Source: Streptomyces rubrogriseus
GTDB taxonomy: Bacteria > Actinomycetota > Actinomycetes > Streptomycetales > Streptomycetaceae
DNA length: 64,000 bases
Direction: 5' to 3'
NCBI RefSeq assembly: GCF_027947575.1
Contig: NZ_CP116256.1
Span: 6,820,001 to 6,884,000 of the forward strand
The notes beneath the pieces are model-generated. The model saw nothing but the letters and a program-made list of their open reading frames with translations. It had not been told where the DNA came from and searched no databases. A program made the translations under genes and the position numbers. Shown in pieces: positions 19,494 to 29,234 of this stretch (the stretch's first letter is position 1; each line of letters opens with the position of its first letter).

Positions 19494-20261
19494 TCAGAGG
19501 AACTTGGCCTTGCCCGGGCCCTCTTCCACGAAGCTGCGGATCCCGCGCTCGCGGTCCTCGGTGGCGAACAGCCCCGCGAACCAGTTGCGCTCGACGGCGA
19601 GGCCGGTCTCGATGTCCGTCTCCAGGCCCGTGTCGATCGCCTCCTTCGCCGCGCGCAGTGCGATGGCCGGGCCCTTGGCGAGCCGCGCGGCCCAGGCGTG
19701 CGCCTGCTCGTAGACCTCGGCGGCCGGGACCACCCGGTCCACCAGGCCGAGCGCCAGGGCCTCGTCGGCCTTCACCTGACGGCCGGTGAAGATCAGGTCC
19801 TTGGCCTTGGAGGGGCCGATCAGCCGGGACAGCCGCTGGGTGCCGCCCGCGCCGGGGATCAGGCCGAGCAGGATCTCGGGCTGGCCGAGCTTGGCGTTCT
19901 CCCCCGCGATGCGGAAGTCGGCGCACAGGGCGAGTTCGCAGCCGCCGCCCAGCGCGTAGCCGGTCACCGCCGCGACCACCGGCTTGGGGATGCGGGCCAC
20001 CGCGGTGAAGGAGTCCTGCAGGGCACGGGACCGCGCGATCATCGCCGCGTGGTCCATCACCTGCATCTCCTTGATGTCCGCGCCCGCCGCGAACACCTTC
20101 TCGCCGCCGTGGATCACCACGGCGCGCACGTCCTCGCGCCGGGTGATCTCCTCGGCCAGCTCCTTCAACCGGTCCTGGGTGGCGACGTCCAACGCGTTCA
20201 TCGGCGGACGGTCCAGGCGCAGCGTTCCGACGCCTTCGGCGACTTCGAGATGTACGGTCAT
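19494..20261 (-). CDS. Enoyl-CoA hydratase/isomerase family protein
   Basis: 255-residue crotonase-fold enzyme that likely hydrates trans-2-enoyl-CoA in fatty-acid or amino-acid breakdown. Oxyanion-hole segments are present: FAAGADIKEM (first) and GYALGGGCELALCADFRIAG (second). Both catalytic Glu positions are present (GGCELAL and LGQPEILLGLIPGAGGTQRL), so this is a true hydratase pattern. The C-terminus is the usual trimerisation region. The ATG at 20261 starts the protein at MTVHLEV. It is monocistronic in appearance. Confidence 0.92.
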   Translation of the reverse strand: MTVHLEVAEGVGTLRLDRPPMNALDVATQDRLKELAEEITRREDVRAVVIHGGEKVFAAGADIKEMQVMDHAAMIARSRALQDSFTAVARIPKPVVAAVTGYALGGGCELALCADFRIAGENAKLGQPEILLGLIPGAGGTQRLSRLIGPSKAKDLIFTGRQVKADEALALGLVDRVVPAAEVYEQAHAWAARLAKGPAIALRAAKEAIDTGLETDIETGLAVERNWFAGLFATEDRERGIRSFVEEGPGKAKFL

Positions 20262-20306
20262 GCTCCGCAGGTTAGCGGGCGTTCACCCGCCGCGGCAGCC
20301 GCCCCC

Positions 20307-21509
20307 TCAGGCCTTCCACTTCTCCCAGGACATGTTCCAGCCGTTGAGGCCGTTGTCGGGGGCGATGGTGGCGTCCTCGGAGTTCTTGACCACGACCACG
20401 TCGCCGATGATCGAGTTCTCGAAGAACCAGCGGGCCGGCGCACCCTTGTCCCAGCCGCCGCGTACGTCGCGCAGGCCGATGCAGCCGTGGCTGGAGTTGC
20501 GGTTGCCGAAGGCGTCGCCGCCCCAGTAGTTGCCGTGGATGAAGGTGCCTGAGGTGGACAGGCGCATGGCGTGCGGGACGTCCTTGATGTCGTACTCGCC
20601 GCCGTAGCCGACGGTCTCGCCGTTCATGCGGGTCACCGCGAGCCGCTCGGTGATGACCATCTGGCCGTTCCAGGTCTCGTAGCCGGGCGCGCCGGTGGTG
20701 ACGGGAATGGTCTTGACGGTCTTGCCGTCCCGCACGACCTCCATCGTGTGCTTCTTGGCGTCCACGACGGAGACCTGGCTGCGGCCGACGGTGAAGGAGA
20801 CGGTCTTGGCCTGCTTGCCGTAGACGTCGTCGCGGCCCTCGACGCCGTCGAGGTTGAGGTCGACGGTGACCTTGGTGCCGGCCTTCCAGTACTTCTCCGG
20901 CCGGAAGTCGAGGCGGTCGTTGCCGAACCAGTGGCCCTCGACCTCGACGGCCGGCTCGGTCTTGACGGTGATGGCCTTCTCGACGTCCTCCGGGTTGGTG
21001 ATGCCCCGGGTGAAGCGGACCGAGAACGGCATGCCGACGCCGACCTTCGAGCCGTCCTCCGGTGTGAAGGTGCCGACGAAGGTGTTCTTCGGCGTCAGGG
21101 TGGTGAAGCGGGAGTCCTCGGCGGCCGTGCGGCCCTCGGAGTCCTTGGCCACCGCGTGCACGCTGTACGTGGTGGAGGCGGCCAGGTGGGTGGACGGCGT
21201 CCAGGTGGCGCCGTCCCCGGTTATCTTCCCGTCGACCTTCGTGCCCTTGCCGTCCTTGACGACGACCTCGGTGAGCCTGCCCTTCGCGGCGGCCACCTTC
21301 AGGGCGCCGCTGGTGTCGACGGCCTTGGCCCCGTTGGCGGGAGCGATGGTGACGACGGCCTCGGACTGTTCGCTCTGTGCCGCGGTGGCGTCCTTGGCCT
21401 TGTCCCCCTTGCCGTCCCCGGCCCCCGAGCCCGAGCCGCCCCCACCGCATGCGGTGACGGTCAGCATCAGCAGCCCGAGTACCGCCCCCGCTATCGGACG
21501 CACGTTCAC
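20307..21509 (-). CDS. L,D-transpeptidase lipoprotein (first of tandem pair)
   Basis: 400-residue surface lipoprotein that would form 3-3 peptidoglycan crosslinks or anchor proteins. The lipobox is VTACG (Cys 21), then a Gly/Ser/Lys-rich tether, then Ig-like repeats (VVTIAPANGAKAV; KNTFVGTFTPEDG) as in mycobacterial-type Ldts. The YkuD catalytic domain has HGNYWGGDAFG and SHGCIGLRD with the nucleophile Cys. The GTG at 21509 has GAGGGGAG upstream. It is paralogous to the next gene, with ~160 bp between them. Confidence 0.93.
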   Translation of the reverse strand: MNVRPIAGAVLGLLMLTVTACGGGGSGSGAGDGKGDKAKDATAAQSEQSEAVVTIAPANGAKAVDTSGALKVAAAKGRLTEVVVKDGKGTKVDGKITGDGATWTPSTHLAASTTYSVHAVAKDSEGRTAAEDSRFTTLTPKNTFVGTFTPEDGSKVGVGMPFSVRFTRGITNPEDVEKAITVKTEPAVEVEGHWFGNDRLDFRPEKYWKAGTKVTVDLNLDGVEGRDDVYGKQAKTVSFTVGRSQVSVVDAKKHTMEVVRDGKTVKTIPVTTGAPGYETWNGQMVITERLAVTRMNGETVGYGGEYDIKDVPHAMRLSTSGTFIHGNYWGGDAFGNRNSSHGCIGLRDVRGGWDKGAPARWFFENSIIGDVVVVKNSEDATIAPDNGLNGWNMSWEKWKA

Positions 21510-21665
21510 CTTGTTCTCCCCTCGCCGGGCCTGGTCGGGCCCGCGCCCCAGTGCGCCCGCGCGCGCACCGGCGCATCGTAACCGCAGGCCAGGGGGTTGA
21601 GGGACAGGTGAATTGTCACCGTTCCGTACCGAGTTGGTGGCCGGGTGCCGGAGGACGTCCCGGCG

Positions 21666-22916
21666 TCACTTCACCGCGCTGCCCGCCTTCCACTCCTTCC
21701 ACTTCATGTTCCAGCCACCCAGCCCGTTGTCGGGGGCCACGGTCCTGTCCTTGCTGTGGACCACCTCGACGACGTCGCCGATGAGGCTGCGGTCGAAGAA
21801 CCAGCCCGCCGGGGTGTCGGAGCCGCCGCCCTTGTCGTCGCGCAGTCCGACGCAGCCGTGGCTGACGTTGGCCCGGCCGAAGGTGTCGGCGGGCGCCCAG
21901 TAGTTGCCGTGCAGGAAGGTGCCCGAGCTGGTCAGCCGGATGGCGTGCGGGACGTCGGGGATGTCGTACTCGCCGCCGAAGCCGACCGTGCGGCTGTTCA
22001 TGCGGGTGACCTCGAGCATCTCGGTGATCACCATCCGGCCGTTGTAGGTGGGGGTCGTCGGCGCCCCCGCGGTGATCGGCACGGTGGCCAGCAGGGTGCC
22101 GTCCCGGCGCACCTGCATGGTCCGCTCGACGGCGTCTACACGGGAGACCTGGCTGCGGCCGACGGTGAAGGCGACCTTCTTGTGCTGGAGCCCGTAGACC
22201 CCCTTCGCGCCCTCCACGTCCCGCAGGCGCAGGTCGACGGTGACCTCGGTGCCGGGCTTCCAGTACTCCTTCGGGCGGAAGTCGAGGCGGTCCTTGCCGA
22301 ACCAGTGGGGGCGGATCTCGGTGGCGGGCTCCGCGGTGACCGTCACGGCGCGTTCGACGGCGGCGCGGTCGGTGATCTCCCGGTTGAACTCCAGTGAAAC
22401 GATCATGCCGGTGCCGACGACCGAGCGGTTCTCGGGGGCGACGTAGGCGATGAAGCGCTCCTCGGGGACCTGCGTGGTGAACGTGGTGTGCCGGGCCGAG
22501 CGGTGTCCGCCGCCGTCCAGGGCGACGGCGTCGACGGTGTACTTGGCGGCGAGGGCGAGCCGGCCGTCGTCGGGCCGCCAGGACAGGCCGTCCTCGGAGA
22601 TCCGGCCGGGCACCGGGGTGTCCTGCGCGTCCTGCGACCGGACGACCTTCACCGACTCCAGGCGCCCGTCGGGCACCCGCACCGACAGCTTCCCGTCCGG
22701 CCGGACGGCCTTGCTCCCGTCGTCGGGGGTGACGCGGATGACGTCCTCGGCGGCGGGTTGCTTGCCGAACATCTCGCCGATGCCCGAGCCGATGCCGGAA
22801 CCGACGCCGCCGCCGTCCGAGGTGCATCCGGTGGCCCCGGCCAGCAGTCCTGCCCATGTCAGAAGGGCGGCCAGAGCGGCGCCCGCGCGCGGTGCGCGCT
22901 CGTGTACGTGCCTCAC
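21666..22916 (-). CDS. L,D-transpeptidase lipoprotein (second of tandem pair)
   Basis: ~416-residue paralogue of the preceding gene. The lipobox is GATGCTS after a hydrophobic helix (AALAALLTWAGLLAG). Ig-like domains (VIRVTPDDGSKAVRPDG; ERFIAYVAPENRSVVG) precede the YkuD domain with HGNYWAPADTFG and SHGCVGLRDD carrying the catalytic Cys. The start is uncertain: GTG codons at 22922 and 22916 both fit, neither with a strong ribosome-binding site; further upstream the frame overlaps the divergent glgX leader. The two genes share domain order, so they are a local duplication. Confidence 0.9.
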   Translation of the reverse strand: MRHVHERAPRAGAALAALLTWAGLLAGATGCTSDGGGVGSGIGSGIGEMFGKQPAAEDVIRVTPDDGSKAVRPDGKLSVRVPDGRLESVKVVRSQDAQDTPVPGRISEDGLSWRPDDGRLALAAKYTVDAVALDGGGHRSARHTTFTTQVPEERFIAYVAPENRSVVGTGMIVSLEFNREITDRAAVERAVTVTAEPATEIRPHWFGKDRLDFRPKEYWKPGTEVTVDLRLRDVEGAKGVYGLQHKKVAFTVGRSQVSRVDAVERTMQVRRDGTLLATVPITAGAPTTPTYNGRMVITEMLEVTRMNSRTVGFGGEYDIPDVPHAIRLTSSGTFLHGNYWAPADTFGRANVSHGCVGLRDDKGGGSDTPAGWFFDRSLIGDVVEVVHSKDRTVAPDNGLGGWNMKWKEWKAGSAVK

Positions 22917-23071
22917 ATCCACCCGTAACGACCGGTCGGCCCTGGGGAAACGTGAGTGCGAGCCACCCGGTGGGCAGAACTGTGGGGAGGACGACGCGAC
23001 GGGGAGCAGCGGCCGGGACGCCGTGCGCCCTCCTGCCGGACGTCGTTCCACGAGCCGTGGGAGGCTGACAG

Positions 23072-25330
23072 GTGTCCAGCGCAGCCGAGCGGGAGGCGGT
23101 GCCCGGGGAGCGGGCCGCCGCGGACGGGCGCCCCGCCGTCGTGGTCAATGGCACGCGGCGCGCCGCTCCGCCGCCCGCCGTGCCGGCCCGGCCGGGCACC
23201 CCGGTGCCGCTGGGCGCCCGGTTCCGGACCGGTCCGGACCAGGTGGCGGGGACCAACTTCGCGCTGTGGGCGGGCGGGGCGGAGGCGGTCGAGCTGTGCC
23301 TGTTCGACGGGCCGGGCCCCGGTGCCAGGGAGAGCCGGGTGCGGCTGGCCGAGCTGACGCACGAGATCTGGCACGGTTTCGTGCCGGGTGTCCGGCCCGG
23401 GCAGCGCTACGGCTACCGGGTGCACGGCCGCTGGGACCCGTGGACCGGCGCCCGCTGGAACCCGGCGAAGCTGCTCCTCGACCCCTACGCCCGCGCCGTG
23501 GACGGCGACTTCGGCCTGCCGCCCGAGGTGTACGGCCACGTGCGGGACTGGCCGGAGCAGCGGGTCGCGGACACCGTGCGCGACGACCGCGACTCGGCGC
23601 CGCACGTCCCCAAGGGCATCGTGGTCCACGACGACGACGACTGGTCGGACGACCGGCGGCCCAAGACGCCGTGGGCGGACTCGGTCATCTACGAGCTGCA
23701 CGTGCGCGGCTTCACCAAGCTCCACCCGGAGATCCCGCCCGAGCTGCGCGGCACCTACGCGGGCCTCGCCCACCCGGCGGCGATCGCGCACCTGACGCGG
23801 CTGGGCGTGACGGCGGTGGAACTGCTGCCGGTGCACCAGTTCGCGCACGAGAGCCATCTGCTGGACCGCGGCCTGAGGAACTACTGGGGCTACAACTCGG
23901 TCGGCTACTTCGCCCCGCACGCCGCCTACGCCGCCTCCGGCACCACCGGCGAGCAGGTCGGCGAGTTCAAGCGGATGGTGCGCGCGCTGCACGCGGCCGG
24001 CATCGAGGTGATCCTCGACGTGGTCTACAACCACACGGCGGAGGCGGGCGAGCTGGGCCCGACGCTCTCCCTGAAGGGCATCGACAACCGCGGCTACTAC
24101 CGTCTCCAGCCCGACGCCCGCCGGTACGCCGACTACACCGGCTGCGGCAACACCCTGCACGTGGTCCAGCCGCACGTGCTGCGCCTGATCACCGACTCGC
24201 TGCGGTACTGGGTCACCGAGATGGGCGTGGACGGGTTCCGCTTCGACCTGGCGGCGGCGCTGGCCCGGTCGATGCACGACGTCGACATGCTCTCCCCGTT
24301 CCTCGCGGTGATCGCGCAGGACCCGGTGCTGCGCCGGGTGAAGCTGATCGCCGAGCCGTGGGACGTGGGCTCGGGCGGCTACCAGGTCGGCGCCTTCCCG
24401 CCGCTGTGGACGGAGTGGAACGACCGCTACCGGGGCGCGGTCCGGGACTTCTGGCGGCACGCGCTGCCGGACGTCCGGGAGATGGGCTACCGCCTGTCGG
24501 GCTCCAGCGACCTGTACGCGTGGGGCGGACGCAGGCCCTACGCCTCGGTCAACTTCGTCACCGCGCACGACGGCTTCACGCTGCGCGACCTGGTGTCGTA
24601 CGAGCGCAAGCACAACGAGGCCAACGGCGAGGGCAACCGGGACGGCACGGACGACAACCGGTCCTGGAACTGCGGCACGGAGGGCGAGACGGACGACGCG
24701 GAGGTCCGCGCGCTGCGGCGGCGCCAGCTCCGCAACCTGCTGACCACGCTGCTGCTGTCGACTGGGGTGCCGATGCTGGTGGCGGGCGACGAGATGGGGC
24801 GCACCCAGCGCGGCAGCAACAACGCCTACTGCCAGGACAACGAGACCGGCTGGGTGGACTGGAGCCTGCGGGACGACCCGGAGTGGGCCCCCCTGTTCGC
24901 GCTGGCCTCCCGGCTGATCGGCCTGCGCCACCGGCACCCGGTGCTGCGCCGCCGGGCCTTCTTCTCCGGCCGCGCGCACTCCGCGGACGGCCTGCGCGAC
25001 CTGGCCTGGTTCACCGCGGGCGGCACGGAGATGACGGAGCGGGACTGGTACGCCCCCGCCGCCACTCTCGGCATGTACCTGTCCGGGCGGGACATCCCGG
25101 GCCGCGACGAGCACGGCGACCCGGTCGTCGACGACAGCTTCCTGGCCGTGCTGCACGCGGGCGGGGAGCCGGCCGGCTTCGTCCTGCCGGGCGCCCCGTG
25201 GGCGGAGCGGTACGAGGTGGTCGTCGACACCGGGCAGGAGGAACAGGGCGAGGCACCGGGCACCGCACACCCCGCGGGAGCGGAGATCACGGTCCCGGCG
25301 CGGACGGTGCTGCTGCTGAGGGCGGGGTGA
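23072..25330 (+). CDS. glgX: Glycogen debranching enzyme GlgX
   Basis: 752-residue GH13 isoamylase-type debranching enzyme that hydrolyses alpha-1,6 branches of (phosphorylase-limit) glycogen. An N-terminal CBM48 domain (GTNFALWAGGAEAVELCLFD) precedes the barrel with NYWGYNSVGYFAPHAAYA, DVVYNHTAE, DGFRFDLAAALAR (nucleophile Asp), KLIAEPWDVG (acid Glu) and NFVTAHDGFTLRDLVSY. The GTG at 23072 has GGGAGG eight bases upstream. It stands apart from the glg cluster at 41-52 kb but belongs to the same glucan metabolism. Confidence 0.96.
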   Translation: MSSAAEREAVPGERAAADGRPAVVVNGTRRAAPPPAVPARPGTPVPLGARFRTGPDQVAGTNFALWAGGAEAVELCLFDGPGPGARESRVRLAELTHEIWHGFVPGVRPGQRYGYRVHGRWDPWTGARWNPAKLLLDPYARAVDGDFGLPPEVYGHVRDWPEQRVADTVRDDRDSAPHVPKGIVVHDDDDWSDDRRPKTPWADSVIYELHVRGFTKLHPEIPPELRGTYAGLAHPAAIAHLTRLGVTAVELLPVHQFAHESHLLDRGLRNYWGYNSVGYFAPHAAYAASGTTGEQVGEFKRMVRALHAAGIEVILDVVYNHTAEAGELGPTLSLKGIDNRGYYRLQPDARRYADYTGCGNTLHVVQPHVLRLITDSLRYWVTEMGVDGFRFDLAAALARSMHDVDMLSPFLAVIAQDPVLRRVKLIAEPWDVGSGGYQVGAFPPLWTEWNDRYRGAVRDFWRHALPDVREMGYRLSGSSDLYAWGGRRPYASVNFVTAHDGFTLRDLVSYERKHNEANGEGNRDGTDDNRSWNCGTEGETDDAEVRALRRRQLRNLLTTLLLSTGVPMLVAGDEMGRTQRGSNNAYCQDNETGWVDWSLRDDPEWAPLFALASRLIGLRHRHPVLRRRAFFSGRAHSADGLRDLAWFTAGGTEMTERDWYAPAATLGMYLSGRDIPGRDEHGDPVVDDSFLAVLHAGGEPAGFVLPGAPWAERYEVVVDTGQEEQGEAPGTAHPAGAEITVPARTVLLLRAG

Positions 25331-25381
25331 GGGCGCGGGCCCGGCCGGCCGGGGCGGGTCGGCCGCCGCGGCGCGGGCCCT

Positions 25382-26086
25382 TCAGCCGAGGATGCCCCGG
25401 TCGTACGCCGTCGCGACGGCCGCCGCCCGGTCGTTGACGCCCAGCTTGGCGTAGAGGTGGGTGAGGTGGGTCTTCACGGTCGCCTCGCTGATGAACAGCT
25501 CCCGGGCGATCTCCTTGTTGGAGGTGCCGCGCGCCACCAGGGCGAGCACCTCGCGCTCCCGGGCGGAGAGGGGCTCGGCACCGGGGGTCTTCGGGGCGCG
25601 GACGGCGGAGACCAGGCGGGAGGCGACCGCCGGGGACAGCACCGTGCGGCCCTGGGCCGCCGCGCGGACCGCGGTGAACAGGTCGTCGCGGGGCGCGTCC
25701 TTGAGGAGGTAGCCGGTCGCGCCGGCCTCGATCGCGGGCAGGGTGTCGGAGTCGGTGTCGTACGTGGTGAGCACGAGCACCCTCGCGCGGGCGCCGCGCC
25801 TCGTCAGCTCCCGGATGGCGTCCACGCCCGAACCGCCCGGCATCCGCAGGTCCATGAGGATCACGTCGGGGTCGAGCGCGGCGGCCCGTTCCACCGCCTC
25901 GGCGCCGCCCGCAGCCTCGCCGAGGACGCGGAAGCCGGGCGCCGACTCGAACATGCCGCGCAGGCCGTCGCGGACCACGGGGTGGTCGTCGACGACGAGC
26001 AGGGAGATCACGGCGTCATCGGTCACGGCGTCATCCGTCACGGGGTCGTCGGCCACCGCGGCGGCGGTCACTTCGTCATCGGTCAT
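25382..26086 (-). CDS. NarL/LuxR-family response regulator
   Basis: 234-residue regulator. Receiver: VVDDHPVVRDGL acidic pair, phospho-acceptor Asp in VILMDLRMPGG (near residue 75), and LKDAPRDDL with the conserved Lys. Output: LuxR HTH (PLSAREREVLALVARGTSNKEIARELFISEATVKTHLTHLYAKLGV). It overlaps the end of the kinase gene by 11 bp, so they are a cognate pair. Its first ~26 residues are an odd Thr-Asp-Asp-Ala-Val-type repeat, possibly from slippage or from a start set too far upstream. It probably controls the adjacent ABC-2 exporter. Confidence 0.93.
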   Translation of the reverse strand: MTDDEVTAAAVADDPVTDDAVTDDAVISLLVVDDHPVVRDGLRGMFESAPGFRVLGEAAGGAEAVERAAALDPDVILMDLRMPGGSGVDAIRELTRRGARARVLVLTTYDTDSDTLPAIEAGATGYLLKDAPRDDLFTAVRAAAQGRTVLSPAVASRLVSAVRAPKTPGAEPLSAREREVLALVARGTSNKEIARELFISEATVKTHLTHLYAKLGVNDRAAAVATAYDRGILG

Positions 26087-27347
26087 GGCGGACCAACGGT
26101 ACGCGAGCCGAGACGGCGGTGCCGTGCCCCGGTTCCGCCTCGACGGTGAGCGAACCGGCGATGCGCTCGGCGCGGGCCCGCATGCCGTCGAGACCGAAAC
26201 CGCCGCCGGGGGTGCGCTCCCGCGCGGTCAGCGGGTCGAAGCCCCGGCCGTCGTCGCGGATGTCGAGGGTGACCTCGTCGCCCATGTAGGAGAGGGTGAC
26301 GCCCACCCGGTCGGCGGCCGCGTGCCGTGCCGTGTTGGACAGGGCCTCCTGGGCGATGCGCAGCAGCGTGGCGGCGACCTCGTCGTGGAGGTGCTCGGCG
26401 GTGCCGGTGACGGTGAACCGGGCCTGGACGCCGGTGCGTCCGCCCCACTCCGTCACCGTCTTCTTCAGCGCGTCCGGCAGTCCGTCGTCGGCCAGCGCGA
26501 CCGGCGAGAGGTTGTGCACGGAGCGGCGGGCCTCGCCCAGGCTGTGCCGGGCCAGGGCGAGGGCCCGGTCCAGGTGCTCCCGGCCCAGCGCCGGTTCCGG
26601 GGCGGCCGCCACGACCTGGAGCTGGGCGATGATGCCGGTCAGGCCCTGGGCCAGGGTGTCGTGGATCTCGGCGGCCAGCCGCCTGCGCTCGTCGGCGACC
26701 CCGGCCTCGCGGGCCTGCACCAGGAGCTGGGCGTGCAGGGCGGCGTTCTCGTCGAGGGCCTGCTGGAGGGCGGCGTTGGTGCGCTCCAGTTCGGCGATGG
26801 TCTCGACGCGGGCGCGGCTGCGGGCCTCCTCCAGCGCGGCGAAGTGCGCGAAGAGGGCCACCAGCATGCTGTTGACGGTGAGGATCGCGCCGAAGAGCAC
26901 CCAGCCCATGACCCCGTTCGGCGGCAGCCCGCCGGACTGCGAACCCGCGAGGGTGACGGCGGTGGCGAACAGTCCGGCCCGGCACAGCCTGCGGGGCAGC
27001 AGGTACTGGGCGCCGAAGTAGCCGACGACCGCGTAGAAGGCGAACAGCGGGTTCAGCCAGGTGAGGGCGAAGCCGATGGCCCAGCGGACGGCGTAGTAGC
27101 AGGTGCCGGCCCGGGACGGCTCGGGGCGGGTGCGCGCCGCCCGGTTCCACCACAGTTGCAGCACGACGGCCGCACCGATCAGTGCGCCGCTCGCCCGCCG
27201 CTCGCCGGTCGTCATGCCGATGGCGTCGGCGGCCGACCAGGCGACCAGCGTCCCGACGGCCAGCAGCGCGTACGGGCCCCAGCGGTGGAACGCCGCCCAC
27301 CGCTCGTCGACCGCCGCCGTCCGCGTCATGGCGTCATTGTCGGACAC
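26076..27347 (-). CDS. Sensor histidine kinase (HisKA_3, NarL-type partner)
   Basis: ~423-residue membrane kinase. Four to five predicted helices occupy residues ~25-170, with almost no external domain, which suggests a membrane-embedded signal. A coiled linker rich in Ala/Glu/Leu is followed by HisKA_3 (RRRLAAEIHDTLAQGLTGI with the phospho-His) and a HATPase domain (LLRIAQEALSNTARHA N-box; DIRDDGRGFD; GGGFGLDGMRARA). The GTG at 27347 has AGGAAGG about seven bases upstream; an ATG at 27329 lacks one. It is of the DesK/LiaS-like layout often tied to ABC exporters. Confidence 0.92.
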   Translation of the reverse strand: MSDNDAMTRTAAVDERWAAFHRWGPYALLAVGTLVAWSAADAIGMTTGERRASGALIGAAVVLQLWWNRAARTRPEPSRAGTCYYAVRWAIGFALTWLNPLFAFYAVVGYFGAQYLLPRRLCRAGLFATAVTLAGSQSGGLPPNGVMGWVLFGAILTVNSMLVALFAHFAALEEARSRARVETIAELERTNAALQQALDENAALHAQLLVQAREAGVADERRRLAAEIHDTLAQGLTGIIAQLQVVAAAPEPALGREHLDRALALARHSLGEARRSVHNLSPVALADDGLPDALKKTVTEWGGRTGVQARFTVTGTAEHLHDEVAATLLRIAQEALSNTARHAAADRVGVTLSYMGDEVTLDIRDDGRGFDPLTARERTPGGGFGLDGMRARAERIAGSLTVEAEPGHGTAVSARVPLVRHDR

Positions 27348-27392
27348 GCGGCCGCCTTCCTCGCCCACTCCCCCTCACCGCGGTCACTCCGG

Positions 27393-28138
27393 TCACTCCC
27401 AGCGGAACCAGCGCGCGGCCGCCGCGGTGAGCAGCACCGTCCAGCCCACCAGGACCGCCAGGTGGGACCAGTCCGGCCAGTCGCCCGCCGCGGCCTCGTT
27501 GAGGGCCTGGGCGGCCGCGCCGAACGGGGTCCAGCCCACGATCCGGGCCAGCAGGTCCGGCATGGCCTGGACCGGCAGCCACACGCCCGCGCAGAACATC
27601 GCCGGGAACAGCGCGGCCGACCCGATCGCACCGGCGATCTTCGTGGTGCGGGAGAGCGCCGAGAGCACGGCGCCCAGGGAGAGCGCGGCCGGCACGGCGA
27701 GCAGCAGCGCCAGGAGGTAGCCGAGGGGCTGCTCGGGCAGGCTCACGTCGAAGGCGAGCCGTCCGACGGCGAGCGCGAGCAGCGCCGAGACCAGGGCGGC
27801 TCCGCCGCACACCACCATCTGTGCGGACAGCAGCGCCGCCGGGCGCACGGGGGTGGCGGACATCCGGCGCAGGATGCCCCGCTCGCGGTAGCCGGTGAGG
27901 ACCTGCGGCATGCCCTGGAGGCCGCCGACGGTCAGGCCGAGCAGCACGGCCACCGGCACGTAGGCGTCGACCGGGCGCAGTCCGCCGAAGGAGGGGTCGG
28001 CCTCGCGGAAGGACGGGATGGAACCGAGGATCGCCAGCAGCAGGGTCGGGAACACCAGCATCCAGAACAGGGCGCCGGGTTCGCGCCGGAACAGGCGCAG
28101 CTCGGTCCTCAGTACGGCGGTGTCGAAGACGTCGGTGG

Positions 28139-28142
<4 letters not shown>
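27393..28142 (-). CDS. ABC-2 type exporter permease
   Basis: 249-residue six-helix permease. It has the ABC-2 layout: cytoplasmic N-terminus with FRREPGALFWMLVFPTLLLAILG as first helix, an extended loop, and MPQVLTGYRERGILRRMSATPVRP just before the second half, a DrrB-type signature. The start ATG at 28142 overlaps the ATPase stop (ATGA). Together with that ATPase it probably exports a drug or lipid; substrate unknown. Confidence 0.9.
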
Positions 28143-29041
<899 letters not shown>

Positions 29042-29234
29042 GGCACCAGCGTCCCGGCGGACCGGGGTCCGGCACATCGGCCGACGCGCTCGAAGGCGCA
29101 TCAGCCGATCGGTTGATGCGCCGGTACGACCCCCGCGGGGCTCCCGCACGACCCCGGCGAGGCTTCCGTACGACCCCGGTCGGGCCCGAAAACTCGGTGG
29201 GCAGTGTCAGTGGCAAACCGTAGGCTCGCTGCTG

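Noticed and set aside
22450..25437. 995-codon plus-strand frame overlapping the second L,D-transpeptidase gene and glgX
   Set aside because: It is out of frame with glgX, whose catalytic motifs are all intact, and consists of Arg/Pro/Gly-rich shadow translation.
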